Notes under the pieces: generated by a model
What the model saw: only the letters and a program-made list of their open reading frames with translations
Databases searched by the model: none
What the model was told of the DNA's origin: nothing
Made by a program: the position numbers and the translations under genes
Assembly (NCBI GenBank): GCA_020073145.1
Contig: JAIQFS010000014.1
Span: 1 to 64,000 of the forward strand
Reading direction: 5' to 3'
Length of the DNA stretch: 64,000 nt
From: Terriglobia bacterium
Lineage (GTDB): Bacteria > Acidobacteriota > Terriglobia > Bryobacterales > Bryobacteraceae
Part shown: in pieces, positions 8,920-19,162 of the stretch
Numbering within the stretch: the stretch's first letter is position 1
Layout: each line of letters starts with the position of its first letter

Positions 8920-11775
8920 TTAGGGTGCGCGAAGGCTTTCGGGCGGCCCAAGGTAGCTCGGCTTGAGGCCGCCGCAATCAATGACCAGTTTCTGGAGAAC
9001 CACGCCGGGGTCGACCATCCAGATTTTCAAGAGGTGGGACCCAGGCTTCACGGCTGGCCCCTTCCAGACGACCGTCCGGACGCCATCCTTGACCGTTTGC
9101 TCCCAGTCCTTCTGCGTATTGTGCGCGAGGGCATCGACAATCTGCGGCGGCCGATCATCCCAGGCGATTGCAAACCGGAGGCCGCGGCCGGGCACGAAGT
9201 CCAGGGTCGGCGAGAGAATCAAATGGACGTACGGTGCGCCGGCCTCCAGCAGGTAGACCGGGTACTCAAGCGAGGGCGCTGCCGGCGGCTCGAGGCTCGG
9301 CGACGTCACGGGAAACACCGTCATGCAGGAAAGCGTGCGCCCGCAATCGGGGATGCGATCCCAATGCGCGCCGCCGGCCTCCGTTTTCCGGGAGTAATGC
9401 TCCGCCTCGATGGAAACGGAGCCGGCGGACTCGACGAAACCATGCGCGGCTCCGCGGCCGTGGAGCGCCTTGAACCGGATGGTCACGGGTTTCCCATCCG
9501 GGCCTCGGACGAAGACCTCGCCGTAGTCCATCCCCAGCGGCGCCTTGGTCCAATCCACGCTAACCCACAACCGATCCTCTTTTTCGACCCGGCCGCCCGT
9601 TTGGCTCAGAACGATCCAGGGAGCATCCGCCTCAGCCGAGAATTGGACCGCAGCGCGGCCGCGATTGAAAATTTCGATGGAGCGGCGTGGGTTGGAGTAT
9701 GAATCGAAGGATGGTGCGGTCAACTGCCTCAGCAGCCCTTCCGGCACCACACCGATTTTCGCCTCCTGCGGCAACTCGATCTCCGTAACCGGGGGCATGG
9801 TGTTGACCGGCGGCTCTTGCCAGGTGGTGTAGCCGATGTGCGTCTGGTCCATCATGTGGTTCCACTTGCCGCCGGCCAGTTGATGGTTGTACTGCGCGGA
9901 TAAGTCGGCGTCGGCCTGAAACAGCGATCGGACCTTGGCGGCGAGATCGTTGGCGCCGGCCCACTCCGCGGCAGCGTACCTGCGGTTCTTGCCGGCCGCA
10001 ATGTAGAGTTCGGTCACCTGCGCGCTGGCCTTGACCGGGTACAGCACCAGCTCGAAAAACGCGTCCTTTTCGTTGTGCGGCAGGTGGGCGTAGATTTGCT
10101 CCGCCTGCCGGGTGAGCGATTGCCAGCCGTTGAGCACGCGGTCCGCCTCCTGGTAATTCTCCAGGCTGAATGTGTCCGGTTCCAGAAGTTCGGGCTTGCG
10201 CCAGCCGTTGTATTTCGTGTATTTCGAGATAATATCGGCGATGCCGTTGGCTTCGGCCGGCCCAAATTCCCGCGCCGCCCAGAGACGCGTGAATTCCAAA
10301 AGCTGATCCTTGGACCAACGCTCCGGATCTCGCGCCATGCTCAGGAAGAACTCGATGGGAAACTCCAGCGGCTTGAGGTCGCCCACGTTGACGATCCAGA
10401 TCCGGTCGGCTCCGTAGTGGTACGCCAGGTTCATCTGCTCCCACACCTTGGTGATGGGAACCGTGTTCAACCACTTGTAGGAGCGGGGGCCGCCGACATA
10501 ATCGAAGTGGTAGTAGATGCCGGCGCCGCCGGAGCGCTGGCGTTCGCCGGCGGTGGGCAGGCGGCGCAGGTTGCCCCAGTTGTCGTCGGACCACAGCAGG
10601 GTCACATCGTCAGGCACGCGCATCCCGTGCTCGTAGTAATCCTGCACCTCTTTATAAAGCGCCCAGAGTTGCGGAACCTGGGCCGGGTCGGGATTCATCC
10701 GCTGGGCAATGATGGTTCGCTGAGCGGCCACGATCTTTTCCAGCAGGGCGACATTGGCGGCCATGTCGCCGCCGGGGGCCATGGGCCGGTCCCCATCGCC
10801 GCGCATGCCGATGGTGATGATGCTCTCGTAGTTCTTACTACGCTGGACCCCGAAGTCCCAAAAGGCGCGCAGTTCCGCGGCATTGGTGTTGTAGTCCCAT
10901 GGGCCCGTGCCGTGGCGCTTCCATTCCTGCTGGGCGCGCAGCATGGGTTCATGGTGCGAGGTGCCCATGACAATTCCGTATTCGTCGGCGAGCCGGGGAT
11001 TGAGCGGGTCGTCCTCGTTGAACGCGCTGGCCCACATCGCCGGCCAAAGGTAGTTGGCTTTCAGCCGGAGCAGGAGCTCGAACACCTTCTCGTAGAATTG
11101 ATGATTGAACCCGCCGAATTTCTCCTTGGTCCAGCCGGAAAGCGCCGGGGCTTCGTCGTTCAGAAAGATGCCGCGGTATTTGACCGCCGGCGGGCCTTGC
11201 ACGAATCTCCCGGGTTGGACGTAGAGAGCGTCGCGGTGCGCGACGGGCACATCGGCCCACCAGTACCAGGGCGAGACGCCGATCTGCTCGGAGAGATCGT
11301 AGATGCCATAGATGGTGCCGCGTGGATCGCTGCCGGCGATGACCAGAGCGCTCTGCAGACCGGGCCAGGGATCGGCCACCACCTGGAGGAAGAACGCTTC
11401 CCACTTGCCGGAGATCGGCGCCGGGTCCACTTTGCGCTCTCGGATGAGCCGCTCTAGGACGCGGCTCTTGCCGATGGTGCCGATCAAGATGGCGCGGGCA
11501 CCCAGGCCCTGCTCCTGGTGAGTCAGCGCCGGGGTGCGGCCGGTGACGCGCGCGAGATCGGCCTGCAGATCGCCGGCGGCACGGATGACGCCGGGGGCGT
11601 CGCCCGCATCGACGAAGAGGGGGGCGAGGTCGGGGCCTTGCGCGATGCGGAAGCTGCCCGGGCTGGGGGTGGTCTGTAGGTAGCGAGTCTGACCGAGGGC
11701 GCGGCTGTCGCGGGCGCAGGCGAAAAAACCGAGCGCCAGAAGCAAAAGGGAGCGGGTTGGTCCCCAGGGGATCAT
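8920..11775 (-). CDS. GH115 xylan alpha-1,2-glucuronidase
   Basis: 951 aa from the start chosen here. GH115 enzymes remove (4-O-methyl)-glucuronic acid from internal as well as terminal xylose units of glucuronoxylan. Residues 1-25 form a signal peptide ('RSLLLLALGFFACARDSRA'), so the protein is exported; a start 24 codons further upstream is open but would place charged residues before the signal. Diagnostic stretches: 'GTIYGIYDLSEQIGVSPWYW', 'KYRGIFLNDEAPALSGW', 'LRLKANYLWPAMWASAF' and 'YGIVMGTSHHEPM'. The C-terminus carries the 'SIEAEHYSRK' domain typical of GH115. It is the first gene of the GH115-xylA-xylB set. The plus-strand sensor kinase starts about 100 bp away divergently and could respond to the same substrate. 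Confidence 0.93.
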   Translation of the reverse strand: MIPWGPTRSLLLLALGFFACARDSRALGQTRYLQTTPSPGSFRIAQGPDLAPLFVDAGDAPGVIRAAGDLQADLARVTGRTPALTHQEQGLGARAILIGTIGKSRVLERLIRERKVDPAPISGKWEAFFLQVVADPWPGLQSALVIAGSDPRGTIYGIYDLSEQIGVSPWYWWADVPVAHRDALYVQPGRFVQGPPAVKYRGIFLNDEAPALSGWTKEKFGGFNHQFYEKVFELLLRLKANYLWPAMWASAFNEDDPLNPRLADEYGIVMGTSHHEPMLRAQQEWKRHGTGPWDYNTNAAELRAFWDFGVQRSKNYESIITIGMRGDGDRPMAPGGDMAANVALLEKIVAAQRTIIAQRMNPDPAQVPQLWALYKEVQDYYEHGMRVPDDVTLLWSDDNWGNLRRLPTAGERQRSGGAGIYYHFDYVGGPRSYKWLNTVPITKVWEQMNLAYHYGADRIWIVNVGDLKPLEFPIEFFLSMARDPERWSKDQLLEFTRLWAAREFGPAEANGIADIISKYTKYNGWRKPELLEPDTFSLENYQEADRVLNGWQSLTRQAEQIYAHLPHNEKDAFFELVLYPVKASAQVTELYIAAGKNRRYAAAEWAGANDLAAKVRSLFQADADLSAQYNHQLAGGKWNHMMDQTHIGYTTWQEPPVNTMPPVTEIELPQEAKIGVVPEGLLRQLTAPSFDSYSNPRRSIEIFNRGRAAVQFSAEADAPWIVLSQTGGRVEKEDRLWVSVDWTKAPLGMDYGEVFVRGPDGKPVTIRFKALHGRGAAHGFVESAGSVSIEAEHYSRKTEAGGAHWDRIPDCGRTLSCMTVFPVTSPSLEPPAAPSLEYPVYLLEAGAPYVHLILSPTLDFVPGRGLRFAIAWDDRPPQIVDALAHNTQKDWEQTVKDGVRTVVWKGPAVKPGSHLLKIWMVDPGVVLQKLVIDCGGLKPSYLGPPESLRAP

Positions 11776-11877
11776 GGATCTCGACCTTATGATATCTCCT
11801 AGCGGGATTTTGTTGTGGACTCGAACTGTATAGGGTTGGCCCTCCATGCTGAAGTTTTCGAGGGGTTCCTCCGATAG

Positions 11878-14800
11878 GTGGGTGTGAAGGCGCGGAGGCT
11901 CGATCGGAGCCGGCTCGAAGTGTGGGCGTTGGCCGGTGCACTCGCTGCAGGTCTAGCGGGAGGCGGATGCGCCCCCCTCGACCGGAAGGCGCCGGCGGAG
12001 ACGCTCACCAGTGTGGAGCAACTGCGCCGGCTGCCGGCGCAGCCCGCGGCAGCGGTCCCGGTCCGCGTGCGCGGGATCATCACCTATCTGGCGGCGACGC
12101 GGCAGCAGGCCTTCCTCCAAGACGCCACGGGCGGGGTGCGGGTGGAGAATGTGAGTCTCGATCCCAATCTGGACCCCGGAACCCGGGTGGAGATGGAGGG
12201 AACGGCGGTGGCGGGCGGCGCGAGCCCGGTGATGACGCGCGAGCGGGTGCAAGTCCTCGCGCCTCCGGGACAGCTTCCCACGGCAGCGGCGGCCGGCGCG
12301 GCCGACCTGACCTCGGGGCGGCTGCAATACCGTTTTGTCGAAGTTACCGGCCTGGTGCGCTCGGCGCTGATCGACCACCGAGGCCGGCTGGCGTTGACCG
12401 TCCGGGTGAGCGAGCAGGACGTGGACGTGAGGGTGCGAGAAGTGCGGGGCGTCGACGCTTCGACCTTCGTGGACGCCTCCGTACGCGTACGCGGGGTTCT
12501 GTCCGCCAGTGCCGACGCCCGCGGGGCCGTCGCCGCGGTCAAGCTTTTTGTCTCGTCCACGCAGGAGCTGGCGGTGCTGACGATGGCTCCCCCGCTGTCT
12601 GAGATTCCCGTGCAGACGGTCCAACAGGTCTTTGGAGAAGAGCGGAATCGGCCGCCGCCGCATCGGGTACGGCTGCGAGGCGTTGTGGCGCAGGACAACG
12701 AGAGATTTCGGCTTCAGGATTCCACCGGAACGGTGGCTCTGCGGCCGGCCTCATCCGAGTCGCTGCGCGCGGGTAGCGCCATGGAGCTGATCGGTTTCGC
12801 CGCCTGGGAGGGCGGCTCGCCCGTATTGGAAGAATGCCTGGTGGACGAAGCGCCGCGGAGCCGCTCGGAACTGCGGGTGCTGACGAGCGCCGGGGAGGCG
12901 CACAGTCTCCCCGAGAAAGAGGCCCGGCGTGGCTATCCGGTGCACCTGCGCGCTGTGGTGACGTACTTCAATCCGATCGGCCGGACCCTGGTCGTACAGG
13001 ATAGCACCGGCGGCATTTTCGTATCGGCGATCTCCGAGAATCTATCGGTGTTGCGAGTCGGGCAGTTGGTGGAGATCCACGGGTTCAGCGGGCCGGGCGA
13101 TTTCGCGCCTGTGATCACCACTCCCTCCGTTCGGGTGATTGAACAGCAGGCTTTGCCCACGCCGCTGCATCTGACCATGGAACAACTCTTCACGGGGGCC
13201 TCAGACAGCGTGTGGATCGAAGCTGGTGGAATCGTGTACTCGCTGGGGAACGTGAATGGGCGCGCCCTGCTCGGCATCCGCGCGGGCGCCTACCGGTTCC
13301 AGGCGGGGGTAGCGGGGGTCCGCGAGTTGCCCCACTCCCTGCTTTACGCGAGAGTCCGCGTGCAGGGAGTGTCCGCTCCGCGGTTCAACTTCAAACGGCA
13401 GATGCTGGGGGTTTTGATCCGGGTGCCTGACCGTTCGTTCATCGAAGTGGTCGAGACGCCCGGCAGGCCGGCCGTCCGGGGCATCGAACAGCTGCTCCAG
13501 TTCTCGCCGCAGGCGGACCCCGACCGGCCGTCGCGGATTCGGGGAGTCGTGACCCTGACCCATCCCACCGGCCCGACCTACGTGAGCGATCCGACGGGCG
13601 GAGTGGCCATCCAGGAACACGGCGACGCGCACCTCGCGATCGGAGACCTGGTGGAGGCCACGGGCTTCGCCGAAGCGGGTCCATTCAACTCGGTGCTGCG
13701 GGATGGGAATTTGCATCGAGTCGGCCACGCCAGCCTGCCGCCGCCTCCGCGATTGACGGCTGACGACATTCTGGAAGAAGGCTGGGATTCGAAACTGGTG
13801 TCGGTAGACGCCTGGCTGGTGGACCCGGTGGTGGGTGCGGCCGACCAACGGCTGGTGTTGCGGGACGGCAACACACGATTCAGCGCCCTGCTGGAGGGCG
13901 GGCGGCTCCCCGGTCTGTCCCCAGGCAGCCTGGTCCGCGTCACGGGAATCACGGCCGTGGAAGCGCCCGGTATCGGGGCCACAGCGCCGCGGGGTTTTTC
14001 GCTGTTGCTGCGCTCGCCGGCCGATGTCACGGTGCTGCAGGAGGCGTCGTGGTGGACCGCGCAGCGAACGTTGTGGCTGGCGGCGGCACTGACGGCGCTG
14101 GCCGCTTTGGCGTTTGCCTGGGTGGCCGCTCTGCGCCGCCGCGTCCGGAGGCAGACGGAAGACCTGCGCCGCGCCAAAGAGGCCGCGGAAGCCGCCAACC
14201 AGGCCAAGAGCGACTTCCTGGCGAATATGAGCCACGAAATCCGGACGCCGATGAACGGCGTTCTGGGGATGACCGAACTCGCCCTGGATACCGAGCTGTC
14301 GCCCGAGCAGCGCGAGTACCTCTCGATGGCCCGATCCTCGGCCGATGGACTGCTGTCGCTGGTCAACGACATCCTGGATTTCTCCAAGATCGAGGCCGGC
14401 AAACTAGAACTGGACGAGGTGTCGTTCGCACTGTACCCGACCATCGCGGAGATGGTGCGGCCGCTGGCGGCCCACGCCGCGCAGAAAGCGCTCCGGTTCA
14501 CCAGCGATCTGGCGCCCGGCCTACCCGAGCGAGTCATCGGCGACCCCGTCCGTTTGCGCCAGATTGTCGTCAACCTGATTGGAAACGCCATCAAGTTCAC
14601 GCCCGAGGGCGAGATTGCGCTGCGGGTGGAATCGGAGGAGCGCGGCGTCGAGAGCCTGACTCTGCACTGTGCCGTGCGCGACACCGGCATCGGTATTTCC
14701 ATCGAAAAGCAGAAGACCATCTTCCACGCCTTCACCCAGGCGGACGGGTCGGTCACGCGGCAGTTCGGTGGCACAGGCCTGGGGCTTTCCATCGCGTCGC

Positions 14801-15342
14801 AACTGGTGGAGAAGATGGGAGGGCGGATCTGGCTGGAAAGCGAGGCCGGCTGCGGCAGCACGTTCCACTTCACGGCGAGGCTCAAAGTCGATCCCGCGGC
14901 GCACCCGCCGCCACTTGTCGAAACCGCCGCTGCTGCACCGCGGCGGAACTGGCGGACGCCAGAAAAGAGGCTAGCCATTCTGGTGGCCGAGGACAACCCC
15001 GTAAACCAGCAACTGAGCTTGCGCCTGCTGGAAAAACTGGGTCACTCCGCGGTGTTGGCGCGGAACGGGCAGGAAGCCGTCCGCGCCTTCGAACACCAGA
15101 CGTTCGACCTGATCCTGATGGATGTCCAGATGCCGGAGATGGACGGATATCAGGCGACCGCCGCGATCCGGGCACGCGAACGCGGCGCGCAACGCACGCC
15201 GATCATCGCTCTCACCGCGCGAGCCATGAAAGGGGACCGCGAGCGCTGCCTGGCGGCGGGCATGGACGGCTACCTCAGCAAGCCGATCAAGGCGGCTGAA
15301 CTGCAGGAGACGCTCGAAGGGCTGACGCGCGCGAGCGCCTGA
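11878..15342 (+). CDS. Hybrid sensor histidine kinase with an OB-fold-like sensor array and receiver
   Basis: 1154 aa, GTG start. Residues about 13-35 are a hydrophobic leader. Residues about 40-720 contain repeated OB-fold-like units, each built as 'xRGxVT...LQDxTGGVxV' (clear copies near residues 62-90, 263-288, 355-382 and 553-580, weaker copies between). A transmembrane helix lies at about 730-752 ('[21 protein letters not shown]'-like). Then come HisKA (H786 in '[12 protein letters not shown]'), HATPase with N box '[11 protein letters not shown]' and G boxes 'DTGIGIS' and '[10 protein letters not shown]', and a C-terminal receiver with phospho-acceptor D1082 in '[13 protein letters not shown]'. 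The sensor part would be periplasmic. It sits between the two xylan operons, so it probably controls them (inference). There is no HPt domain or DNA-binding domain, so an unseen partner regulator is needed. Confidence 0.92.
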   Translation: MGVKARRLDRSRLEVWALAGALAAGLAGGGCAPLDRKAPAETLTSVEQLRRLPAQPAAAVPVRVRGIITYLAATRQQAFLQDATGGVRVENVSLDPNLDPGTRVEMEGTAVAGGASPVMTRERVQVLAPPGQLPTAAAAGAADLTSGRLQYRFVEVTGLVRSALIDHRGRLALTVRVSEQDVDVRVREVRGVDASTFVDASVRVRGVLSASADARGAVAAVKLFVSSTQELAVLTMAPPLSEIPVQTVQQVFGEERNRPPPHRVRLRGVVAQDNERFRLQDSTGTVALRPASSESLRAGSAMELIGFAAWEGGSPVLEECLVDEAPRSRSELRVLTSAGEAHSLPEKEARRGYPVHLRAVVTYFNPIGRTLVVQDSTGGIFVSAISENLSVLRVGQLVEIHGFSGPGDFAPVITTPSVRVIEQQALPTPLHLTMEQLFTGASDSVWIEAGGIVYSLGNVNGRALLGIRAGAYRFQAGVAGVRELPHSLLYARVRVQGVSAPRFNFKRQMLGVLIRVPDRSFIEVVETPGRPAVRGIEQLLQFSPQADPDRPSRIRGVVTLTHPTGPTYVSDPTGGVAIQEHGDAHLAIGDLVEATGFAEAGPFNSVLRDGNLHRVGHASLPPPPRLTADDILEEGWDSKLVSVDAWLVDPVVGAADQRLVLRDGNTRFSALLEGGRLPGLSPGSLVRVTGITAVEAPGIGATAPRGFSLLLRSPADVTVLQEASWWTAQRTLWLAAALTALAALAFAWVAALRRRVRRQTEDLRRAKEAAEAANQAKSDFLANMSHEIRTPMNGVLGMTELALDTELSPEQREYLSMARSSADGLLSLVNDILDFSKIEAGKLELDEVSFALYPTIAEMVRPLAAHAAQKALRFTSDLAPGLPERVIGDPVRLRQIVVNLIGNAIKFTPEGEIALRVESEERGVESLTLHCAVRDTGIGISIEKQKTIFHAFTQADGSVTRQFGGTGLGLSIASQLVEKMGGRIWLESEAGCGSTFHFTARLKVDPAAHPPPLVETAAAAPRRNWRTPEKRLAILVAEDNPVNQQLSLRLLEKLGHSAVLARNGQEAVRAFEHQTFDLILMDVQMPEMDGYQATAAIRARERGAQRTPIIALTARAMKGDRERCLAAGMDGYLSKPIKAAELQETLEGLTRASA

Positions 15343-15348
15343 TGCCGC

Positions 15349-18021
15349 TTACTCCACCGGCCGGGCCTCTCCCACGATCTGCATCTTCCCCGTCAGGACA
15401 CCGGTGGCGCCGCGGCCGGGCTGCTGCCCTCCCACCGAGACTTCGACCGCGCCGGGCCGGACCAGCCGTAGGCCTTGGGAATTGACGTTGGAAAGACGCC
15501 GCGCGTCCAGCGTGAACTGCACCGTCTTGCGCTCCTTGGGCCGCAGGGCCACCCGCTCAAAACCCTCCAGTGAGCGGATCGGGCCGGGGCTCGCGCCGCT
15601 CACATAGAGCTGGACCACTTCCTCGCCCGCCATCGCGCCCGTGTTCTCCACCTCGACCGTAACCTGGGCGGCATTGCCAGCCGTGATCTGTTTGGGCAGC
15701 TTCAGATTGCGATACGCAAACGTGGTGTAGCTCAATCCATATCCGAAGCGGAACAGGGGCTGGCCTGCGAAGTAGCGGTAGGTCTTCCCCTTCATGCTGT
15801 AGTCGGTGAAGGGCGGCAGTTGATCGGCGGATTGGTAAAAGGTGACCGGCAGGCGCCCCGCCGGGTTGTAATCGCCGAACAGAACGTCGGCTAACGCCGT
15901 GCCGCCGGCTTGCCCGGGATACCAGGCTTCGACAATGGCGGGAACATGGCCGTTCGCCCAGTTGACCGCCAGCGCGCTGCCATTCAGCAACACCAGCACC
16001 ACGGGTTTTCCCAGGGCCGCCACTTTCTCGAGCAGGCCTTCCTGAACCGCGGGCAAGCCCAGTTGGACGCGGTCGCCGCCCTGGAATCCCTCCACCTGAA
16101 GGCGCATCTCCTCGCCTTCGAGCCGCGGCGAGAGGCCCAGCACCATCACCACGGCATCCGCCTGCCGGGCGGCGGCCAGGGCCTCCTGTTCCAGGTTGCC
16201 GCCCGGCTTCGACCACACCAACTGGACGCTGGCGTCCCCGGCATATTCGTGAAAGTTGAGGCGGACCGGGTATAGCCTTCCGGCCTCGAGTTCGACGGGC
16301 CCGGAGCGGTAGTTGAGGCCCGAGGTGCTGTTCGATTCCACGACCAATTGGTTATCGAGGTAGAGTTCGAAAGCGTTCAAGGCGCGAGCCCCGAGCTGAT
16401 ACGTTCCGGTGACCGGGGCCGAGAGGTAGCCGGTCCAGCGAACGCCGAAATCGTCATCGTTCAGATCCGGCCGCGGCGCACCGTCCCACCAGTTGAAGTC
16501 GATTTGCGGATCGACGCGCGTGAGCAGGGGCTGGGGATTGGGAGGAATCACGCCCACCAAGCGGTCGGAACGCGGCGTGGTCTGCTCGCGCGGCTGATGG
16601 AGCACGCCATCGAAGTTGCTGGAGTTGAAATACTCGCCCAACAGACCGGGCCGCCGATCCGCCGAGTTTGCCGTGAACAGTGCGGTTGCCGGCACCACTT
16701 CGAAGCCGGGCACATTGGCGGCGATGTCGCTCCCGCGCGCATAGAGCACGCGGGCGCCGGGGAGTTTGCGGCGGATCCCTTCGAGCGGCGAGACGGGCTC
16801 GGAGGGAAAGCCGTTGTAGTTGCCGTACATGACGGAGACCTCATCCGCGTTGGGCCCGATGACGGCGATGGTTTTGAGCGATTTGCTCAGAGGCAAGGCG
16901 CGGCGGTCGTTCTTCAGCAGAACGATGGATTTGCGCGCGGTTTCCAGGGCCAGTTCGCGATGGGCCGGGCTGTCGTTGTCGCTATAGGGGATGCGCGCCC
17001 AGGGCACCATGGCCGGCGGATCGAACATTCCGAGCTTGAAGCGCGCCAGCAACAGCCGGTGTAGGGAGCGGTCGATATCGGATTGGGAGAGCAGGCCGCT
17101 GCGCACCGCGGGGAGCGCGTTCTCATACTCGATGCCGCACTCCAGGTCGGTGCCGGCCCGGATGGCGCGGGCGACGGCTTCGGGCGCGGTGGCGACGGCC
17201 TTGTGGGTGGCAAAGATATCGCGGATTGCTCCGCAATCGGAAACCACATACCCCTGGAAGCCCCACTGCTTGCGCAGAATGTCTTCGAGCAGGCGCGGAT
17301 TTGCGCAGGCGGGCAGGCCGTCCACGCTGTTGTACGAGCACATCACGGAATACGCGCCACCCTCTTTGACCGCGGCTTCGAAGTGCGGCAGGTAGGTTTC
17401 CCAAAGATCCTGCTCGCTGGGCACGGCATCGAAGCTGTGGCGCAACGGCTCGGGTCCGCTGTGCACCGCGTAGTGCTTGGCGGTGGCCACGGTCTTCAAG
17501 TACTTGGGGTCATCCCCTTGCATGCCTCGAATGAACGCCACGGCCATGCGGCTGGTGAGGTAAGGGTCCTCGCCGTAAGTTTCCATGCCGCGGCCCCAGC
17601 GCGGATCGCGAAAGAGATTGATGTTGGGGGTCCAGAACGTGAGGCCCTGGTAGATGTTGTGTTTGCCGCGCCGGAGATACTCGTGGTACTTGGCGCGCGC
17701 TTCATCGGAGATGGCGGTGGCCACGCGGAACAGGAGGCCGGTGTCCCAGGTGGCGGCCAGGCCGATGGCTTGCGGAAACACCGTGGCGCGGCCGGAGCGG
17801 GCCACACCGTGCAGGCTCTCGTTCCACCAGTTGTAGGCGGGGATGTCGAGACGCGCGATGGCCGGCGAATCGTTCATGAGCTGCGAGACCTTCTCTTCCA
17901 GCGTCATGCGCGAGAGCAGATCGTCGACGCGCCGGTCCATGGGCGCGCCGGGATCCTGATAGAGAGGCGTCTGGGCGAACAACGTCGACGCCGCCAGAGC
18001 CGTGCACAGGAGCCACTTCAT
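15349..18021 (-). CDS. Exported GH3 beta-xylosidase/glucosidase with PA14 insert
   Basis: 890 aa. Signal peptide at 1-17 ('MKWLLCTALAASTLFAQ'). The GH3 N-terminal barrel has 'RMTLEEKVSQLMND', 'AYNWWNESLHGVAR', 'DPRWGRGMETYGEDPY', 'KHYAVHSGPE' and the nucleophile Asp in 'VVSDCGAI'. The (alpha/beta) second domain is interrupted by a PA14-like insert (starts near 'GLLGEYFNSSNFDG'), a carbohydrate-binding module that shapes specificity in GH3. The C-terminus is a fibronectin type III-like domain ('QVTVEVENTGAMAGEEVVQL'). The 'NWWNESLHGVAR' motif is usual in bacterial beta-xylosidases. Last gene of the seven-gene xylan operon, 2 bp after GH10. An open frame extends upstream of this ATG but reads antisense-like sequence in the GH10 gene. 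Confidence 0.92.
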   Translation of the reverse strand: MKWLLCTALAASTLFAQTPLYQDPGAPMDRRVDDLLSRMTLEEKVSQLMNDSPAIARLDIPAYNWWNESLHGVARSGRATVFPQAIGLAATWDTGLLFRVATAISDEARAKYHEYLRRGKHNIYQGLTFWTPNINLFRDPRWGRGMETYGEDPYLTSRMAVAFIRGMQGDDPKYLKTVATAKHYAVHSGPEPLRHSFDAVPSEQDLWETYLPHFEAAVKEGGAYSVMCSYNSVDGLPACANPRLLEDILRKQWGFQGYVVSDCGAIRDIFATHKAVATAPEAVARAIRAGTDLECGIEYENALPAVRSGLLSQSDIDRSLHRLLLARFKLGMFDPPAMVPWARIPYSDNDSPAHRELALETARKSIVLLKNDRRALPLSKSLKTIAVIGPNADEVSVMYGNYNGFPSEPVSPLEGIRRKLPGARVLYARGSDIAANVPGFEVVPATALFTANSADRRPGLLGEYFNSSNFDGVLHQPREQTTPRSDRLVGVIPPNPQPLLTRVDPQIDFNWWDGAPRPDLNDDDFGVRWTGYLSAPVTGTYQLGARALNAFELYLDNQLVVESNSTSGLNYRSGPVELEAGRLYPVRLNFHEYAGDASVQLVWSKPGGNLEQEALAAARQADAVVMVLGLSPRLEGEEMRLQVEGFQGGDRVQLGLPAVQEGLLEKVAALGKPVVLVLLNGSALAVNWANGHVPAIVEAWYPGQAGGTALADVLFGDYNPAGRLPVTFYQSADQLPPFTDYSMKGKTYRYFAGQPLFRFGYGLSYTTFAYRNLKLPKQITAGNAAQVTVEVENTGAMAGEEVVQLYVSGASPGPIRSLEGFERVALRPKERKTVQFTLDARRLSNVNSQGLRLVRPGAVEVSVGGQQPGRGATGVLTGKMQIVGEARPVE

Positions 18022-18023
18022 GT

Positions 18024-19154
18024 TCAGCGGGACAATCCTTTCGGTTGGCCGGCCAGCCGGATCACCGCGTCGAACGCGGGTTTGGGGCGGTCTTGACGAT
18101 CGAAGAGCAGCGGATAACTCGTCCTTCCCCGGACCGGCCAGTTGTTGAGCCAGGAATCCCCATCGGCGACTCCCCAAAAGGTCACCCGGCCGATCTCGCC
18201 GCGATGCTTGAGAAAGACGCCGAACAGATCGGCGTAGCGTTGGGCCAAGGCTTGCTGGACGGCGTCCGGCAGGCCGTTGGGGTAAGGGTTGAGGCTGGCC
18301 TGCGAATTGGCGGTGATTGCCACGTCGGCGCTGGTTTGCGCGGTGGCGCGGGGCAGCACATCGATGTCGAGCTCCGAGATATTGACCTTCACGCCGAGCC
18401 GGGCGAAAGTGGTGATCGCCGCGTCCTCCAGTTCGACCGACGGCCAATCCATTTTGTCGTGCCCTTGCACGCCGATGGCCGCCACCAGCACTCCGGCGGC
18501 CTGCAGTTTGCGGATGAGGTCGACGACGCCGTTGCGCTTGGCGTCGTTCTCGATCGAGTAGTCGTTGTAGTACAGCTCGGCTTGCGGATCGGCCTCGTGC
18601 GCGAACTCAAAGGCCTTGACGAGGTAATCCTCCCCGATGATCTTCAGCCAAGGCGACTGGCGCAGCGTGCCGTCATCGTTGAGCGCTTCATTGACGACGT
18701 CCCAGCCGCCGATGCGGCCCTTGTAGCGGCCGACCACGGTGCGGATGTGCTCGTGCATGCGCTCGAGCAGGGTGGCGCGATCCACGGGATGCCCCTGGCC
18801 GTCTTCGAACACCCAGCGGGGCGTCTGGCTGTGCCAGACCAGTGTGTGGCCGACGATGAACATATGGTTCTGCTCGCCGAAATCCACGTAGCGGTCGGGC
18901 AGGTCGAAATCGTAGGCGCCGGGTCGGGGGTGGACGCGCTCCCACTTCAAGACATTCTCGGGGGAAATCGTATTGAACTGAGCGGCGACCAGCGCGGCGG
19001 CACGGGCATCCCTGCCCGTGAACTGGGCTTCATTGAGCGCCGCCCCTACGCGGAACGCGCCCCGAAACGCATCTTTGAGCGTCATTTGCGCGGGGGCGGT
19101 GGCGGCAGCCCCCAAAGCCAGCGAGATGACCGCAAAACGCGAGCAGTTTCGCAT
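18024..19154 (-). CDS. Exported GH10 endo-1,4-beta-xylanase
   Basis: 376 aa. Cleaves the xylan backbone internally with retention. Signal peptide at 1-23 ending 'TAPAQ'. The single GH10 barrel has the acid/base Glu156 in 'WDVVNEALND' and the nucleophile Glu261 in 'VNISELDID', with subsite motifs 'WERVHPRPGAYDF', 'GHTLVWHSQTP' and 'FWGVADGDSWL'. No carbohydrate-binding module. The start is fixed by the signal peptide, since the frame upstream is only shadow of the transporter gene. It begins 8 bp after the GPH symporter gene and ends 2 bp before the GH3 gene. The enzyme may sit in the periplasm to cut imported oligosaccharides, or outside the cell. Confidence 0.95.
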   Translation of the reverse strand: MRNCSRFAVISLALGAAATAPAQMTLKDAFRGAFRVGAALNEAQFTGRDARAAALVAAQFNTISPENVLKWERVHPRPGAYDFDLPDRYVDFGEQNHMFIVGHTLVWHSQTPRWVFEDGQGHPVDRATLLERMHEHIRTVVGRYKGRIGGWDVVNEALNDDGTLRQSPWLKIIGEDYLVKAFEFAHEADPQAELYYNDYSIENDAKRNGVVDLIRKLQAAGVLVAAIGVQGHDKMDWPSVELEDAAITTFARLGVKVNISELDIDVLPRATAQTSADVAITANSQASLNPYPNGLPDAVQQALAQRYADLFGVFLKHRGEIGRVTFWGVADGDSWLNNWPVRGRTSYPLLFDRQDRPKPAFDAVIRLAGQPKGLSR

Positions 19155-19162
19155 GAGTCCTC

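Noticed and set aside
6574-9702. Very long plus-strand open frame (over 1000 codons) opposite xylB, xylA and the GH115 gene
   Set aside because: Its translation has no recognisable motif and is rich in Arg, Gly and Ala; it is antisense shadow of three clear genes in GC-rich DNA. Similar long antisense frames at 1836-3248, 10075-11457, 23068-24729 and 34981-38772 were rejected for the same reason.
8920-11847. Longer start for the GH115 gene
   Set aside because: The extra 24 codons put a charged non-homologous stretch before a clear signal peptide.
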